A stretch of 64,000 nt of DNA from the NCBI GenBank assembly GCA_937951625.1, contig CALFBP010000007.1:31108-95107 (forward strand), read 5' to 3'. The DNA is from an uncultured Thermoguttaceae bacterium. Its GTDB lineage: Bacteria > Planctomycetota > Planctomycetia > Pirellulales > Thermoguttaceae. Shown here piece after piece: positions 25,272 through 33,362 of this stretch; positions within the stretch are counted from its first letter, which is position 1, and each line of letters starts with the position of its first letter. The notes under the pieces are model-generated. The model had not been told where the DNA came from. It did not search any database and was given only the letters and a program-made list of their open reading frames with translations. The translations under genes were made by a program, and so were the position numbers.

Positions 25272-26013
25272 GCGCGTCGAGAAAACCTACGCGACTTCCG
25301 CAGGCACGGTGCAGGCCTTGGCGGGGATCGACTTGGTGACGCCTCCAGGGCAGTTCCTCATCGTTCGTGGACCGAGTGGAAGTGGCAAGACGACCTTGCT
25401 GAGCTTGATCGGCGGACTGGCCACGCCTACGGCGGGACGAGTGCAGGTGGCAGGCGAAGACGTGGCGGCCATGTCGCCGGCCCAAAGGGCGGCCTTTCGC
25501 GCCCGAACCATCGGCTTCGTGTTTCAAACCTTCCACCTCTTGCCCTACCTGGATGTTTTGGAAAATGTGGCGTTGGCCGGATTGCCGGGCCAGAGGGCCG
25601 CAGCCAGGGACCGGGCGCGGGAATTGCTCGCCCGATTCGGCCTGGATCACCGGCGAACGCATCGGCCGGGCGAGTTAAGCACGGGGGAATGCCAACGCGT
25701 GGCGATCGCCAGGGCGCTACTCAACCAGCCCTCGCTCCTGTTGGCCGACGAACCGACCGGCAACCTCGACATGGACAATGCCGCCGCTATTCTGGATTTG
25801 ATCTCGCAGTACCATCAGGACGGGGGAACTGTGGTTCTGGTCACGCATCAAGACTGGGTGAGTCATTATGGCGATCGCGTCATCACGCTTCAGCGTGGCA
25901 TGATCGTCCACGATAGCGGGAATGGCCTTGTCGGTCGTGCGGGAATGGCGACAATGAAGCCAGGCGGTCGAGAAACACTCAGGGGCTGCCGGGAGGAACC
26001 AGACCATGGATGA
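25258..26013 (+). CDS. ABC transporter ATP-binding protein (LolD/MacB type) without a permease
   Basis: This is an ATPase subunit of the LolD/MacB/FtsE class. Walker A is GPSGSGKTT (residues 38-46), the Q-loop lies in FVFQTFHLLPYLDV, the signature is LSTGECQRVA (a variant of LSGGQ) and Walker B is LLLADEPTGNLD, with a final H-loop VTHQD. ATG 25258 is used because the domain starts there. It overlaps the gene before by 14 bases and the receiver gene after by 8 bases. No FtsX/LolC-type permease is present in the window, so its membrane partner may be the single-pass protein upstream or encoded elsewhere. The C-terminal 25 residues are unconserved. Confidence 0.9.
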   Translation: MLRLERVEKTYATSAGTVQALAGIDLVTPPGQFLIVRGPSGSGKTTLLSLIGGLATPTAGRVQVAGEDVAAMSPAQRAAFRARTIGFVFQTFHLLPYLDVLENVALAGLPGQRAAARDRARELLARFGLDHRRTHRPGELSTGECQRVAIARALLNQPSLLLADEPTGNLDMDNAAAILDLISQYHQDGGTVVLVTHQDWVSHYGDRVITLQRGMIVHDSGNGLVGRAGMATMKPGGRETLRGCREEPDHG

Positions 26014-26416
26014 GCAACCGAAGGAAAGTCAAACGAATGATGTTCCACCGAAAAAACGCATTCTTCTGGTGGACGATGATCCGGAAATCGTGGAGTCGAT
26101 GAGGCTCGCCTTGGAGACCAAGGGATACCAGATTCTAGTCGCGCGGGACGGCAATCAGGGGCTGGCCATGGCCGAGCGCGAGGACCCGGACCTGGTCATC
26201 CTGGATATGATGATGCCCAAGCGGAGCGGGTTCTTGGTGTTGGAGCGTTTGCGCCGGACGCGGCGCGTGCCGATCCGAGTCATCATGATCACGGCCAATG
26301 AAGGGAGTCGGCACAAAGCTTATGCGGAAATGCTAGGAGTGGACGACTACATCCGCAAGCCGTTTGCCATGGACCGATTGATGGAGAGCGTGAACCGGTT
26401 GCTTTCGACTGATTGA
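26006..26416 (+). CDS. CheY-like single-domain response regulator
   Basis: This stand-alone receiver of 136 residues has acidic residues D23-D25 (ILLVDDDPE), phosphoacceptor D67 in LVILDMMMP, a VIMITAN segment with the conserved Thr, and YIRKPF with the conserved Lys. There is no output domain, so it signals by protein contact. It overlaps the ABC ATPase gene by 8 bases, which implies coexpression. No kinase is adjacent. Confidence 0.92.
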   Translation: MDEQPKESQTNDVPPKKRILLVDDDPEIVESMRLALETKGYQILVARDGNQGLAMAEREDPDLVILDMMMPKRSGFLVLERLRRTRRVPIRVIMITANEGSRHKAYAEMLGVDDYIRKPFAMDRLMESVNRLLSTD

Positions 26417-26455
26417 GGCGAGTGTCGGGTCGCCTTCAAAGGACATGTCCGTACG

Positions 26456-27331
26456 ATGATGCAGGAGCAGACCGAAGGCATTCCTGAGGCCTCGCTGCGA
26501 CCTCTGCGAGGTTGGCACGTGGGCCACTACTTTTACCGTTTCGATCGCGCCCAGTTGCGGCACCTTGGGCCCAGCGAATTGAGCGACGGCTGTCTTGCGT
26601 TCGAAAGCGTGCTGGACCCGGCCGCCCCGGGCGCTCCCGCCCGATTGCAGACATTGACGATCAGCGGCCACAAGGCCGATTTCGCGTTCCTGGCCTTGGA
26701 CGCGGATCCGCGGGTAGTGAACGGCATCCATCAGCGTTTGCTGGCCTGTCCGTTAGGCGCGGCTTTGACGCCGACGTGGTCGTTCATCTCGTTGACCGAG
26801 GTCTCGGAGTATCTCCCCACGCTGGAGCAATACGGCCAAGAGCTGGCGGCCAAGGGGCTGAACCCCGCCAGCGAGGAATATCAGGTGCGGCTCAAACAGT
26901 TTGAGCGGCGGCTGGAAATCATGCATCGGCAGCGCCTCACGCCCGATCTGCCCACCTGGCCGGCGGTTTGTTTCTATCCGATGAACAAACGGCGCCAACC
27001 GGAAGCCAATTGGTTTCTGCTGGATTTCGCCGAGCGTTCACGCTTGATGGGCCAACACGGCGAAAGCGGGATGAAGTTCGCGGGCAAGGTGACGCAACTG
27101 ATCACGGTCGCCTTGGGTTTGGATGATTGGGAATGGGGCGTGACGCTTTGGGCCCGCAATCCCGAGTTCCTCAAAGACATCGTGTATCGGATGCGTTTCG
27201 ACGAGGCCAGCGCTCGTTACGCCGACTTTGGGCCGTTTTACGTGGGTTATCTCGCGTCGGCTTCGGAAATCTTGGTCCAATGCCGGGTTGGCGGCCGGGA
27301 GGCCCAGCCGGGCAACGGTCCACTAGGGTAG
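26456..27331 (+). CDS. hemQ: haem-binding coproheme decarboxylase of the chlorite-dismutase family
   Basis: This is coproheme decarboxylase (HemQ/ChdC), which makes haem b from coproheme in the coproporphyrin-dependent pathway. It has CFYPMNKRR, the propionate-contact region, and LMGQHGESGMKFAGKV with the proximal haem ligand His201. Further segments are WEWGVTLWA and RMRFDEASARYADFGPFYVG. An N-terminal ferredoxin-like half precedes these. The protein (291 residues) is slightly longer than the Firmicute form (about 250). It lies 39 bases after the receiver gene on the same strand and may share its transcript. No other haem gene is in the window. Confidence 0.9.
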   Translation: MMQEQTEGIPEASLRPLRGWHVGHYFYRFDRAQLRHLGPSELSDGCLAFESVLDPAAPGAPARLQTLTISGHKADFAFLALDADPRVVNGIHQRLLACPLGAALTPTWSFISLTEVSEYLPTLEQYGQELAAKGLNPASEEYQVRLKQFERRLEIMHRQRLTPDLPTWPAVCFYPMNKRRQPEANWFLLDFAERSRLMGQHGESGMKFAGKVTQLITVALGLDDWEWGVTLWARNPEFLKDIVYRMRFDEASARYADFGPFYVGYLASASEILVQCRVGGREAQPGNGPLG

Positions 27332-27441
27332 CGAGGCACCGTAGCGACGCGCCCTAGCGACGCGCCCAGGCAACGTGCCGATCCTGTCGCCGGTCGTCGC
27401 GTTTCGTCCTCAGTCACCCGATGACGCGCGAAAAAGGCGAA

Positions 27442-28755
27442 TTATTCTCCGGCGGGAGCCGATTTTTCGCGCTTGGGTTTTGGCGTGAGGATCAACGTCA
27501 CCGGCGTGCCTCGCGGCGGGATATGTTCGGTAAATGCCTCGAATAGCAACTCGCTGTCCGACGCCGTGCTTTGGATCGGCAAATCGATCATGGCCCCCGG
27601 AAAGTTCGACACGCAGATCAAATCGCCATCGGCGTCGGCCTGATAATAGGTCTCGCCGGTGACCGAGTTCTTTTGGAAGCGGCTGCCTGCGAAAACCCAG
27701 GGATACTCGAGGGCCTTTCCCGTCTTGACGTTGCGAACCCAGTCTTGGGCCCGGGCCGTCTGCCGCTGGCCCTGGGCATCCTTCCAGACACAAGTGATTT
27801 CGATTTCCGAACCACTGGCAGGAACATATTTGGGCCGGAATTGCACGGGCGAACCGGGCTCCGCTCCCACGGCCAACAGGGCCGCGTGGACGAACGAGGC
27901 CTTTGTCGGTACTGAAAGGATCGACTCGTGTTCCTTCGAATTCCTCAAACAGGCGAACAACTCCAATGGCGACTGGCGTTGGCAGACGACTCCCACCAAC
28001 ACCACCCTGCGCTGCTCCCGGTCGATCCAGACCGGATACTTGTCGTTCAGCCGCTTGAGAGCCTCGGGCCGATCGACCAAGGGAGGGCCTAAGTCGGGCA
28101 GTTTGTCTTCCTGAGGGGAATCTTCGCGCGGCGGGATTTCGGGAAAGTCGAATTCCTCCTCCTTTGTCGAGGCCCTGGATGGAACTGGCTTAGTGGGAGC
28201 ATCTGGCTTGGAATTGGCATCTGTCTTGGCCTTGCCTGGAAGATCGGGTTCGCCAGCGGCGGCCGTTTCAGTGGCCTCGCCGATCACCGAGGAAGTCGCG
28301 GACGTGAGGACCTTGCCCCGATGCACGATGGTCACCTGATGGCTCAGCTTGCCGGGCCGGGTTACGCGAAACGTCAGCCGCAGCCGCTGCGATTCACCCG
28401 GCCGCAGGGGCTTCACGTCATGCTCGATCGGACTTGGGGCCACTGCATGGACGAGTCCCGGATCAAAATGATCGATCACCACTAAATCCATGGCCGGAGA
28501 ACTTCCAGCGTTGCGAATCTCCAAGTCGAACGTCGCTTGGTTTCCCACCGTAACTTTCTGCGGACCAACGATGGTGAGTTCCAGTTGCGGTTCGGGCTTG
28601 GAGAATGCAAGTGATTCCGCCGCAGGCGCGGCCCGATCGCGGCCGAGCGGGGCCACCACACAGAAAACAAGCACGGCAATCCCAAGGACGAAACTCGCGC
28701 GACCAGGTGAAAGGTGTCCCAGGCTACCCTGCGTTGCCCCAAAAAAGAGTTCCAT
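27442..28755 (-). CDS. secreted protein with DUF11/CARDB-like and YdjY domains
   Basis: The N-terminal hydrophobic segment (about residues 12-35, with VLGIAVLVFCVVA) is a signal or anchor. Residues about 50-160 form a beta-sandwich of the DUF11/CARDB kind (VTVGNQATFDLEIRNAGSSP; VIDHFDPGL). An acidic, proline-rich linker follows (about 180-245). The C-terminal part is a YdjY domain: YPVWIDREQRRVVLVGVVC, SPLELFACLRNSKEHESIL, AALLAVGAEPGSPVQF and WVFAGSRF. ATG 28755 is chosen because AGGT precedes it; another ATG at 28773 is possible. The function is unknown; location at the cell surface or periplasm is inferred. Confidence 0.75.
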   Translation of the reverse strand: MELFFGATQGSLGHLSPGRASFVLGIAVLVFCVVAPLGRDRAAPAAESLAFSKPEPQLELTIVGPQKVTVGNQATFDLEIRNAGSSPAMDLVVIDHFDPGLVHAVAPSPIEHDVKPLRPGESQRLRLTFRVTRPGKLSHQVTIVHRGKVLTSATSSVIGEATETAAAGEPDLPGKAKTDANSKPDAPTKPVPSRASTKEEEFDFPEIPPREDSPQEDKLPDLGPPLVDRPEALKRLNDKYPVWIDREQRRVVLVGVVCQRQSPLELFACLRNSKEHESILSVPTKASFVHAALLAVGAEPGSPVQFRPKYVPASGSEIEITCVWKDAQGQRQTARAQDWVRNVKTGKALEYPWVFAGSRFQKNSVTGETYYQADADGDLICVSNFPGAMIDLPIQSTASDSELLFEAFTEHIPPRGTPVTLILTPKPKREKSAPAGE

Positions 28756-29034
28756 CGCTGACCTGCCTTGCATAGAATGAAGCACCTTTTTTCCTTGCGG
28801 CGACGCGCCATGCCAAGCGTTTCCCAAGTACTCTGCAGCCACGCGAGCGGGAGGGCGCGATCCGCTTGAGCAAGAGAGAAGCCTCGCCGCTACTGGAGCG
28901 TAATATAAAGCACCATGCGCTGCGGCAAAAGATCCCTGTGGGCATAGGAACCGTGCCCATCGTGCGCATGGACGCAAGGAAGTCCCTCGGCGATCGCGAG
29001 CGTGAAAAAAACCGGAGGTCGAAGCCCATAAGTC

Positions 29035-29886
29035 ATGGCGAGGATACCAACTTCCTCAACCACTTCGAGTAAAGACTGTCGGGCCGTGTTGCGCGCCGGA
29101 CAGTCACCGAGCGATCCGTCCTTAGAAGTGGATTACCGTGGACGCAGCATGCAGGTCGAATTGAAAAACAGCGGTGTGGTGCTGGGGCAAGGCCTTTGGA
29201 CCTGCCAGGTTCGGGAGAACGGCGCCTTGGCCCGGCAGTCCTCTGCCTGGGAACAAGTGCTCCGCGTCTGTGACGAGGGGGCCGATTATCTTGAGCTATC
29301 CAGCGAGTGGAGCGCGGGGATCACCGTGGAACGTCACGTATTTCTCGCCCCTCGGGATCGAATTCTGATCCTGGCCGACGCGGTCTTGGCCCCTCGCCTG
29401 ACGGAAGTCGAATACCGTTCGCGTTGGCAGTTGGGCCCGGGCGTGGTTTTCCAAGGGGCCGAAGAGAACCACGAAGGATTTCTCGTTGCTCGCCACCGCC
29501 GCGCGTTGGTCCTCCCGCTGGCCTTGCCAGAATGGCGGGGCGAAGCGGGGGTCGGTTCGCTGGATCAAACGCAGGACCGCCTACAGCTCAGGCAGACGGT
29601 TCGTGGACGGACGCTTTTCGCCCCCTTGTTTTTCGATCTCTCCTCAGCGCGTTTCTGTCAACCGATCACGTGGCGACGGCTGACGGTGGCTGAGCGACTT
29701 CAGGCCGTGGCCGATGACGTGGCTGTGGGATTTCGCGTCCAGATCGGGAATTCGCAATGGCTCGTGTATCGTTCGCTCGCGCCCAAGGCCAACCGCACGT
29801 TGTTGGGCCACAACTTGTCTTCGGAAATGCTGATTGCCCGATTCCACTCCGACGGTGAAGTCGAGGCCCTTTTGGAGGTCGAATGA
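29035..29886 (+). CDS. heparinase II/III-like beta-rich protein, C-terminal half only
   Basis: The 283-residue protein resembles the beta-sandwich C-terminal half of heparinase II/III-like lyases: VELKNSGVVLGQGLWTCQV, YLELSSEWSAGITVERHVFLAPRDRILILADAV and VEYRSRWQLGPGVVF. The helical catalytic half typical of lyases is missing, and there is no signal peptide in the called frame. The ATG at 29035 has only a weak AGGT upstream. The stop overlaps the Nudix start (ATGATG), so the two are coupled. Catalytic function is unlikely without the missing domain; a binding or regulatory role is a guess. Confidence 0.6.
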   Translation: MARIPTSSTTSSKDCRAVLRAGQSPSDPSLEVDYRGRSMQVELKNSGVVLGQGLWTCQVRENGALARQSSAWEQVLRVCDEGADYLELSSEWSAGITVERHVFLAPRDRILILADAVLAPRLTEVEYRSRWQLGPGVVFQGAEENHEGFLVARHRRALVLPLALPEWRGEAGVGSLDQTQDRLQLRQTVRGRTLFAPLFFDLSSARFCQPITWRRLTVAERLQAVADDVAVGFRVQIGNSQWLVYRSLAPKANRTLLGHNLSSEMLIARFHSDGEVEALLEVE

Positions 29887-30413
29887 TGCGTCCCCGCGAC
29901 GATGAGGAATTGCTCCTGGAGTGCCAGATTTTCAACGTGGTCCGCAAATGGACCGAAGGCACAGACGGACGCCATCACGTGCGTCAGATCATTCGCCATC
30001 CTGGCGCGGTGGTCCTGTTGCCGCGCTTGGATGATGGGCGCGTGGTGCTGATCCGCAACTACCGCACGGCCGTGGCGCGGCATCTGCTGGAATTGCCGGC
30101 GGGCACGCTGGAGCCTGGCGAAGAGCCGGTCCTGGCCGCGCATCGCGAGTTGGCGGAGGAGACCGGCTATCGCGCGAAATCCATGCGCTTGCTGACCTCG
30201 TTTTTCGCCTCGCCAGGAATCCTCGACGAGCGGATGCACTTGTTTCTGGCCACGGGCCTGGAGCCGGGCCCCACCGCCCTTCAGCCCGACGAGCAAATCG
30301 AAACCGTGGTGTTGCCTTGGGAGGAGGCCTTGGCCTTGGCCCGGAAGGGGCAGATCGAAGATGCGAAAACTCTAATCGGCTTGTTGTTTGTAGAGCTGTT
30401 GCGAGCTACTTGA
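29883..30413 (+). CDS. Nudix hydrolase, ADP-ribose pyrophosphatase-like
   Basis: This is a Nudix enzyme of 176 residues that hydrolyses nucleoside-diphosphate-linked compounds in the cytoplasm. The Nudix box reads GTLEPGEEPVLAAHRELAEE followed by TGY, with all catalytic glutamates present. Preceding VLIRNYRTAVARHLLELPAG matches ADP-ribose pyrophosphatases (NudF). Two adjacent ATGs (29883, 29886) can serve; both overlap the stop of the gene before. It is convergent with the pilin gene, whose stop lies just inside its 3' end. Confidence 0.9.
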   Translation: MMRPRDDEELLLECQIFNVVRKWTEGTDGRHHVRQIIRHPGAVVLLPRLDDGRVVLIRNYRTAVARHLLELPAGTLEPGEEPVLAAHRELAEETGYRAKSMRLLTSFFASPGILDERMHLFLATGLEPGPTALQPDEQIETVVLPWEEALALARKGQIEDAKTLIGLLFVELLRAT

Positions 30414-30585
30414 GGACGCTTGTTTCATTCAGATTTGTCTGAATGCTGGACCACATTCCATGGGTCCGTTCTCCGAAGAGGGCCACCGATCCAAGTAAGA
30501 CTAACAAGATCAAGAAGAGCAGCACCGCGTACTCGACCGCTGTGGCCCCTTGATCGTCGCAAAGAAATTGTTGCACTCGCTTCAC
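30406..30585 (-). CDS. Flp-type (type IVb) pilin
   Basis: This is a short pilin precursor of 59 residues. It has the class pattern of a charged leader, then QGATAVEYAVLLFLILLVLL, with processing expected before the Gly-Ala-Thr-Ala-Val-Glu segment, and a C-terminal amphipathic tail. A GTG at 30585 (GAGG upstream) fits the usual Flp leader; an ATG at 30630 that overlaps the preceding SDR gene would give 74 residues. No tad/cpa assembly genes lie nearby. It follows the SDR gene on the same strand. An 8-bp inverted repeat (CATTCAGA/TCTGAATG, 30426-30445) sits near its 3' end. Confidence 0.85.
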   Translation of the reverse strand: MKRVQQFLCDDQGATAVEYAVLLFLILLVLLGSVALFGERTHGMWSSIQTNLNETSVLK

Positions 30586-30622
30586 GGCAGCGCCTCGTGT
30601 TTCAGGAACGGGAACTCCCACT

Positions 30623-31642
30623 TCAAGCATAGCTTAGATTTTGGGGCAGTCGGGCCAGGACCTGGTCGAGGAACTCGGGCGATCGGGGTTCATCGGCAGG
30701 CCGCTCGTAGTGCCACTTGCGGTGGGTGGGGACCCAACGATCCTCGGCAGGCCACGGCGCAAAAAGATTTCCTCCCAAGGCTTGCGTCAACTTGTCGGAG
30801 TTCATACATACCTTGCCCGCCCGTGGCGGGATGGGACCCGCGTGCCCCCGCGGAATCCCGAACAAACAATCCGGGTCGTACCCGCCCAGGCGATTGATGA
30901 TCTGAGCGATTTCATAGAGGCTCAAACGGCGTGGTCCCCCGGCATGATAAATCCCAGCCAAGTCCGAGGCCAGCACGGCCTCGTACACGCGGTTGAGGCA
31001 ATCGACGTAGGTCGGCGTGCGGATTTCATCAATGTAGAGGGTTGCAGGACGCGACTTTTTGAATCGCGAGGCGATCCAGTCGATGGCCCCGGCATGTCCG
31101 TTCAGGCTCCTACCCATCGGCAACGAGATCCGCAGAATGCACGCTTGGGGATCAGCCTCGAGCACGGCCCTCTCCCCAACCACCATGGTTTTCCCGTAAA
31201 CCGTCACGGGATCGGGCGGATCGGTTTCCACGTAATCCTCGCCCTTGCGTCCGGAAAAGACCAGGTCGCAGGACAAATGCACCAGCCGCGCGCCCACGCG
31301 AACGGATTGCGCCAACAAGTTTTCAACCCCTTCGACATTGAGCCGCCACGCCAAAGCGGGATCCAATTCGCAGGCCTTCAGCGCGCAATTGCCCGCGCAA
31401 TCCAGCACCGCGGCAAAGCCGTAGCGGTCGAAGAGCCTCGCCAAGGCGTCGCGATCCTCGGCGTTGCAGGCGACCACGCCAGGGCCCGACAGACGCGAAT
31501 CCTGTTCCTGGCGAATGCCGATCACTTGTCCGGGATAGCGAGCCAGGAAGTATCGCAGCGCGTGGTAGCCCGCCACTCCAGTGATTCCCGTGATCAACAG
31601 CGGCAACGGCGGTCGCGGCGCGAGGGGCGCAAAACGCAGCAT
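30623..31642 (-). CDS. RmlD-like NAD-dependent epimerase/reductase with altered active site
   Basis: This extended SDR protein of about 339 residues resembles dTDP-4-dehydrorhamnose reductase (RmlD). The Rossmann start is LLITGITGVAGYHAL, followed by VLDCAGNCALKACELDP, HLSCDLVFSGRKG and the active-site segment VYGKTMVVGE. The usual YxxxK becomes Y149-GKT-M153, so the general catalytic lysine is missing. YIDEIRTPTYVDCLN and IYHAGGPRRLSLYEIA support the RmlD group. No other rhamnose genes are adjacent. The ATG at 31642 starts close to the domain; an ATG at 31654 adds four residues. Confidence 0.85.
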   Translation of the reverse strand: MLRFAPLAPRPPLPLLITGITGVAGYHALRYFLARYPGQVIGIRQEQDSRLSGPGVVACNAEDRDALARLFDRYGFAAVLDCAGNCALKACELDPALAWRLNVEGVENLLAQSVRVGARLVHLSCDLVFSGRKGEDYVETDPPDPVTVYGKTMVVGERAVLEADPQACILRISLPMGRSLNGHAGAIDWIASRFKKSRPATLYIDEIRTPTYVDCLNRVYEAVLASDLAGIYHAGGPRRLSLYEIAQIINRLGGYDPDCLFGIPRGHAGPIPPRAGKVCMNSDKLTQALGGNLFAPWPAEDRWVPTHRKWHYERPADEPRSPEFLDQVLARLPQNLSYA

Positions 31643-31684
31643 GGCAAACGGCAACCGGTCTCCTCGGACCGCACGGTTACGACG

Positions 31685-33196
31685 CTACTCCGGAATCGGA
31701 TCGCCGCGTCGCACCGTCTGCCCTTCCCAAACGGCTTGGTCCGTAGCCTTGTCATAGGTGAGCACGCGGTGGGCGCTGCCGGGAGCGGGCGGTTCGTCGA
31801 TCTTCGGCAGCCAGCGGCGGTGATCGGCGATCACCTCGGCGTACTCGGGACGCCCGGCCAGGTTGGTCCACTCGCGCGGATCGGCCTGCATGTCGTACAG
31901 CTCTTCGCTCCCGTCGGCATAGCGGATGTACCGCCATCGCTCGCTGCGGATGCCATGGTTGCCCTGGTTGTGGCTGGTGATCGCCGGACGGTCGCGCCGC
32001 GCGGCCGCGTCCCTCAGTTGCGGCACGAGGCTGATGCCCTCCAGATCGCTCCGCGGGGGCAAGCCACACAACTCGATGAGCGTCGGGTAGATGTCGAGCA
32101 ATTCGGCGGGCCGCGTGCAGCGCTGGCCGGCCTCGACGCCAGGCCCGGCAAAGACCAGCGGCACCCGCGTGCTCCGGTCCCAAAGCGTGTTCTTGCCCGT
32201 GATCCCCTTTTCCCCAAGGTGCCAGCCGTGGTCGCCCCAGACCACGACGATCGTGTTTTCCGCTAGTCCGGACTGGTCGAGGGCATCGAGGATGCGGCCG
32301 ATTTGCGCATCCACGAAGCTCGTACAAGCCAGATAGCTGCGCACGAGATTGCGCCACTGGTTGTTTTCGCGGAGCCATTTCAGCCGCGGCTCGGGCAGGC
32401 TCCAGTGCAGGTACCACGAGAACCGCGGCGTGTCGTCGCGGTCGTCCTCCTGGATGAGCGGGAGCACGCTGTCGTCATCCGGGTAAAGGTCGAACCATTT
32501 CTGCGTGGCATAGCACGGCACATGCGGCAAGAAGAACCCGGCGGCCAGGAAAAAGGGTTGGTCTTTGGGCGCCTTGCGGATTTGCTCGATCGTCCAAGTC
32601 GCCACCTGATAGTCGCCCTTGTCCTCGTCGCGGTGTGGGAAAACGCCCCAGTCCATCAGGGGATGGTTGCCCATGGGCGTGGCCGGGATCAACTTTTTCG
32701 GCGGTTTCGCGCCGATGCCGCCGGCCGTGCCAAGGACCTGAAACTCTGGCGGGCCAGCGTTGTCCTTGCCTTTGCGTCGCGGCGGCCCGCCGGGGCCGAA
32801 GTGGTAAATCTTGCCTGTGGCCAGCGTGCGGTAACCATGCGCAGCGAAGTGCTGCGGCAAGCTGACGCGGTCACGCCACTTGGGCACGTCGCGGAACCAC
32901 GGAGCAAGCCCATAAATGCCCGTGGTCGTCGGCCGCAGCCCGAGCATCAGGCTCGTGCGGGAGGGATTGCACAACGGCGACTGCACATGGGCGTTGAGAA
33001 AGGCGGTGCCCCGGGCGGCGAGGCGATCGATGTTCGGCGTCTTGGCCAGGGGGTGGCCGCCCAAGTGGCCGATCCAGTCGTTTTGATCATCGATAGCGAT
33101 GAACAACACGTTCGGGCGCGACGAACTGGCCTGCGCCGCTCGGACGAAAGCCACCGACACCACGACACTCAAAGCGACGATCAGACTACGATTCAT
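31685..33196 (-). CDS. sulfatase, iduronate-2-sulfatase-like
   Basis: This is a type I sulfatase of about 503 residues with a signal peptide (LIVALSVVVSVAFVRAAQAS). Metal ligands lie in VLFIAIDDQNDW, and the formylglycine signature is C76-N-P-S-R80 followed by TSLMLGLRPTTTG. WGDHGWHLGEKG and KNTLWDRSTRVPL match the iduronate-2-sulfatase-like group. ATG 33196 has AAGG upstream. It follows the DUF1559 gene on the same strand after a stable hairpin at 33290-33313. The cognate polysaccharide is unknown. Confidence 0.9.
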   Translation of the reverse strand: MNRSLIVALSVVVSVAFVRAAQASSSRPNVLFIAIDDQNDWIGHLGGHPLAKTPNIDRLAARGTAFLNAHVQSPLCNPSRTSLMLGLRPTTTGIYGLAPWFRDVPKWRDRVSLPQHFAAHGYRTLATGKIYHFGPGGPPRRKGKDNAGPPEFQVLGTAGGIGAKPPKKLIPATPMGNHPLMDWGVFPHRDEDKGDYQVATWTIEQIRKAPKDQPFFLAAGFFLPHVPCYATQKWFDLYPDDDSVLPLIQEDDRDDTPRFSWYLHWSLPEPRLKWLRENNQWRNLVRSYLACTSFVDAQIGRILDALDQSGLAENTIVVVWGDHGWHLGEKGITGKNTLWDRSTRVPLVFAGPGVEAGQRCTRPAELLDIYPTLIELCGLPPRSDLEGISLVPQLRDAAARRDRPAITSHNQGNHGIRSERWRYIRYADGSEELYDMQADPREWTNLAGRPEYAEVIADHRRWLPKIDEPPAPGSAHRVLTYDKATDQAVWEGQTVRRGDPIPE

Positions 33197-33289
33197 GGCC
33201 TTTTCCACCAGGTGCGTTTCGGGGCAACGAAACCCCGCGAGAACCGTCACCTGATCCCCTTCATCCCAGCGCCGTATGCTGGAGACCAA

Positions 33290-33313
33290 CAAGAGCCCCG
33301 CCGGGGGCTCTTG
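33290..33313 (-). terminator. hairpin between DUF1559 and sulfatase genes
   Basis: A perfect 10-bp stem (CAAGAGCCCC/GGGGCTCTTG) with a 4-base loop lies between the two minus-strand genes. Only a short T-poor run follows it, so it may be an mRNA-stabilising or attenuating hairpin rather than a full terminator. Confidence 0.4.
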
Positions 33314-33362
33314 CTGGCTGCGTTTCGTCCGTTTCGCCGCGGTTTGTCTGAAGGGGCGGGCT

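Noticed and set aside
30426..30445. 8-bp inverted repeat near the pilin 3' end as a bidirectional terminator
   Set aside because: It lies within coding sequence and is not followed by a T-run on either strand.
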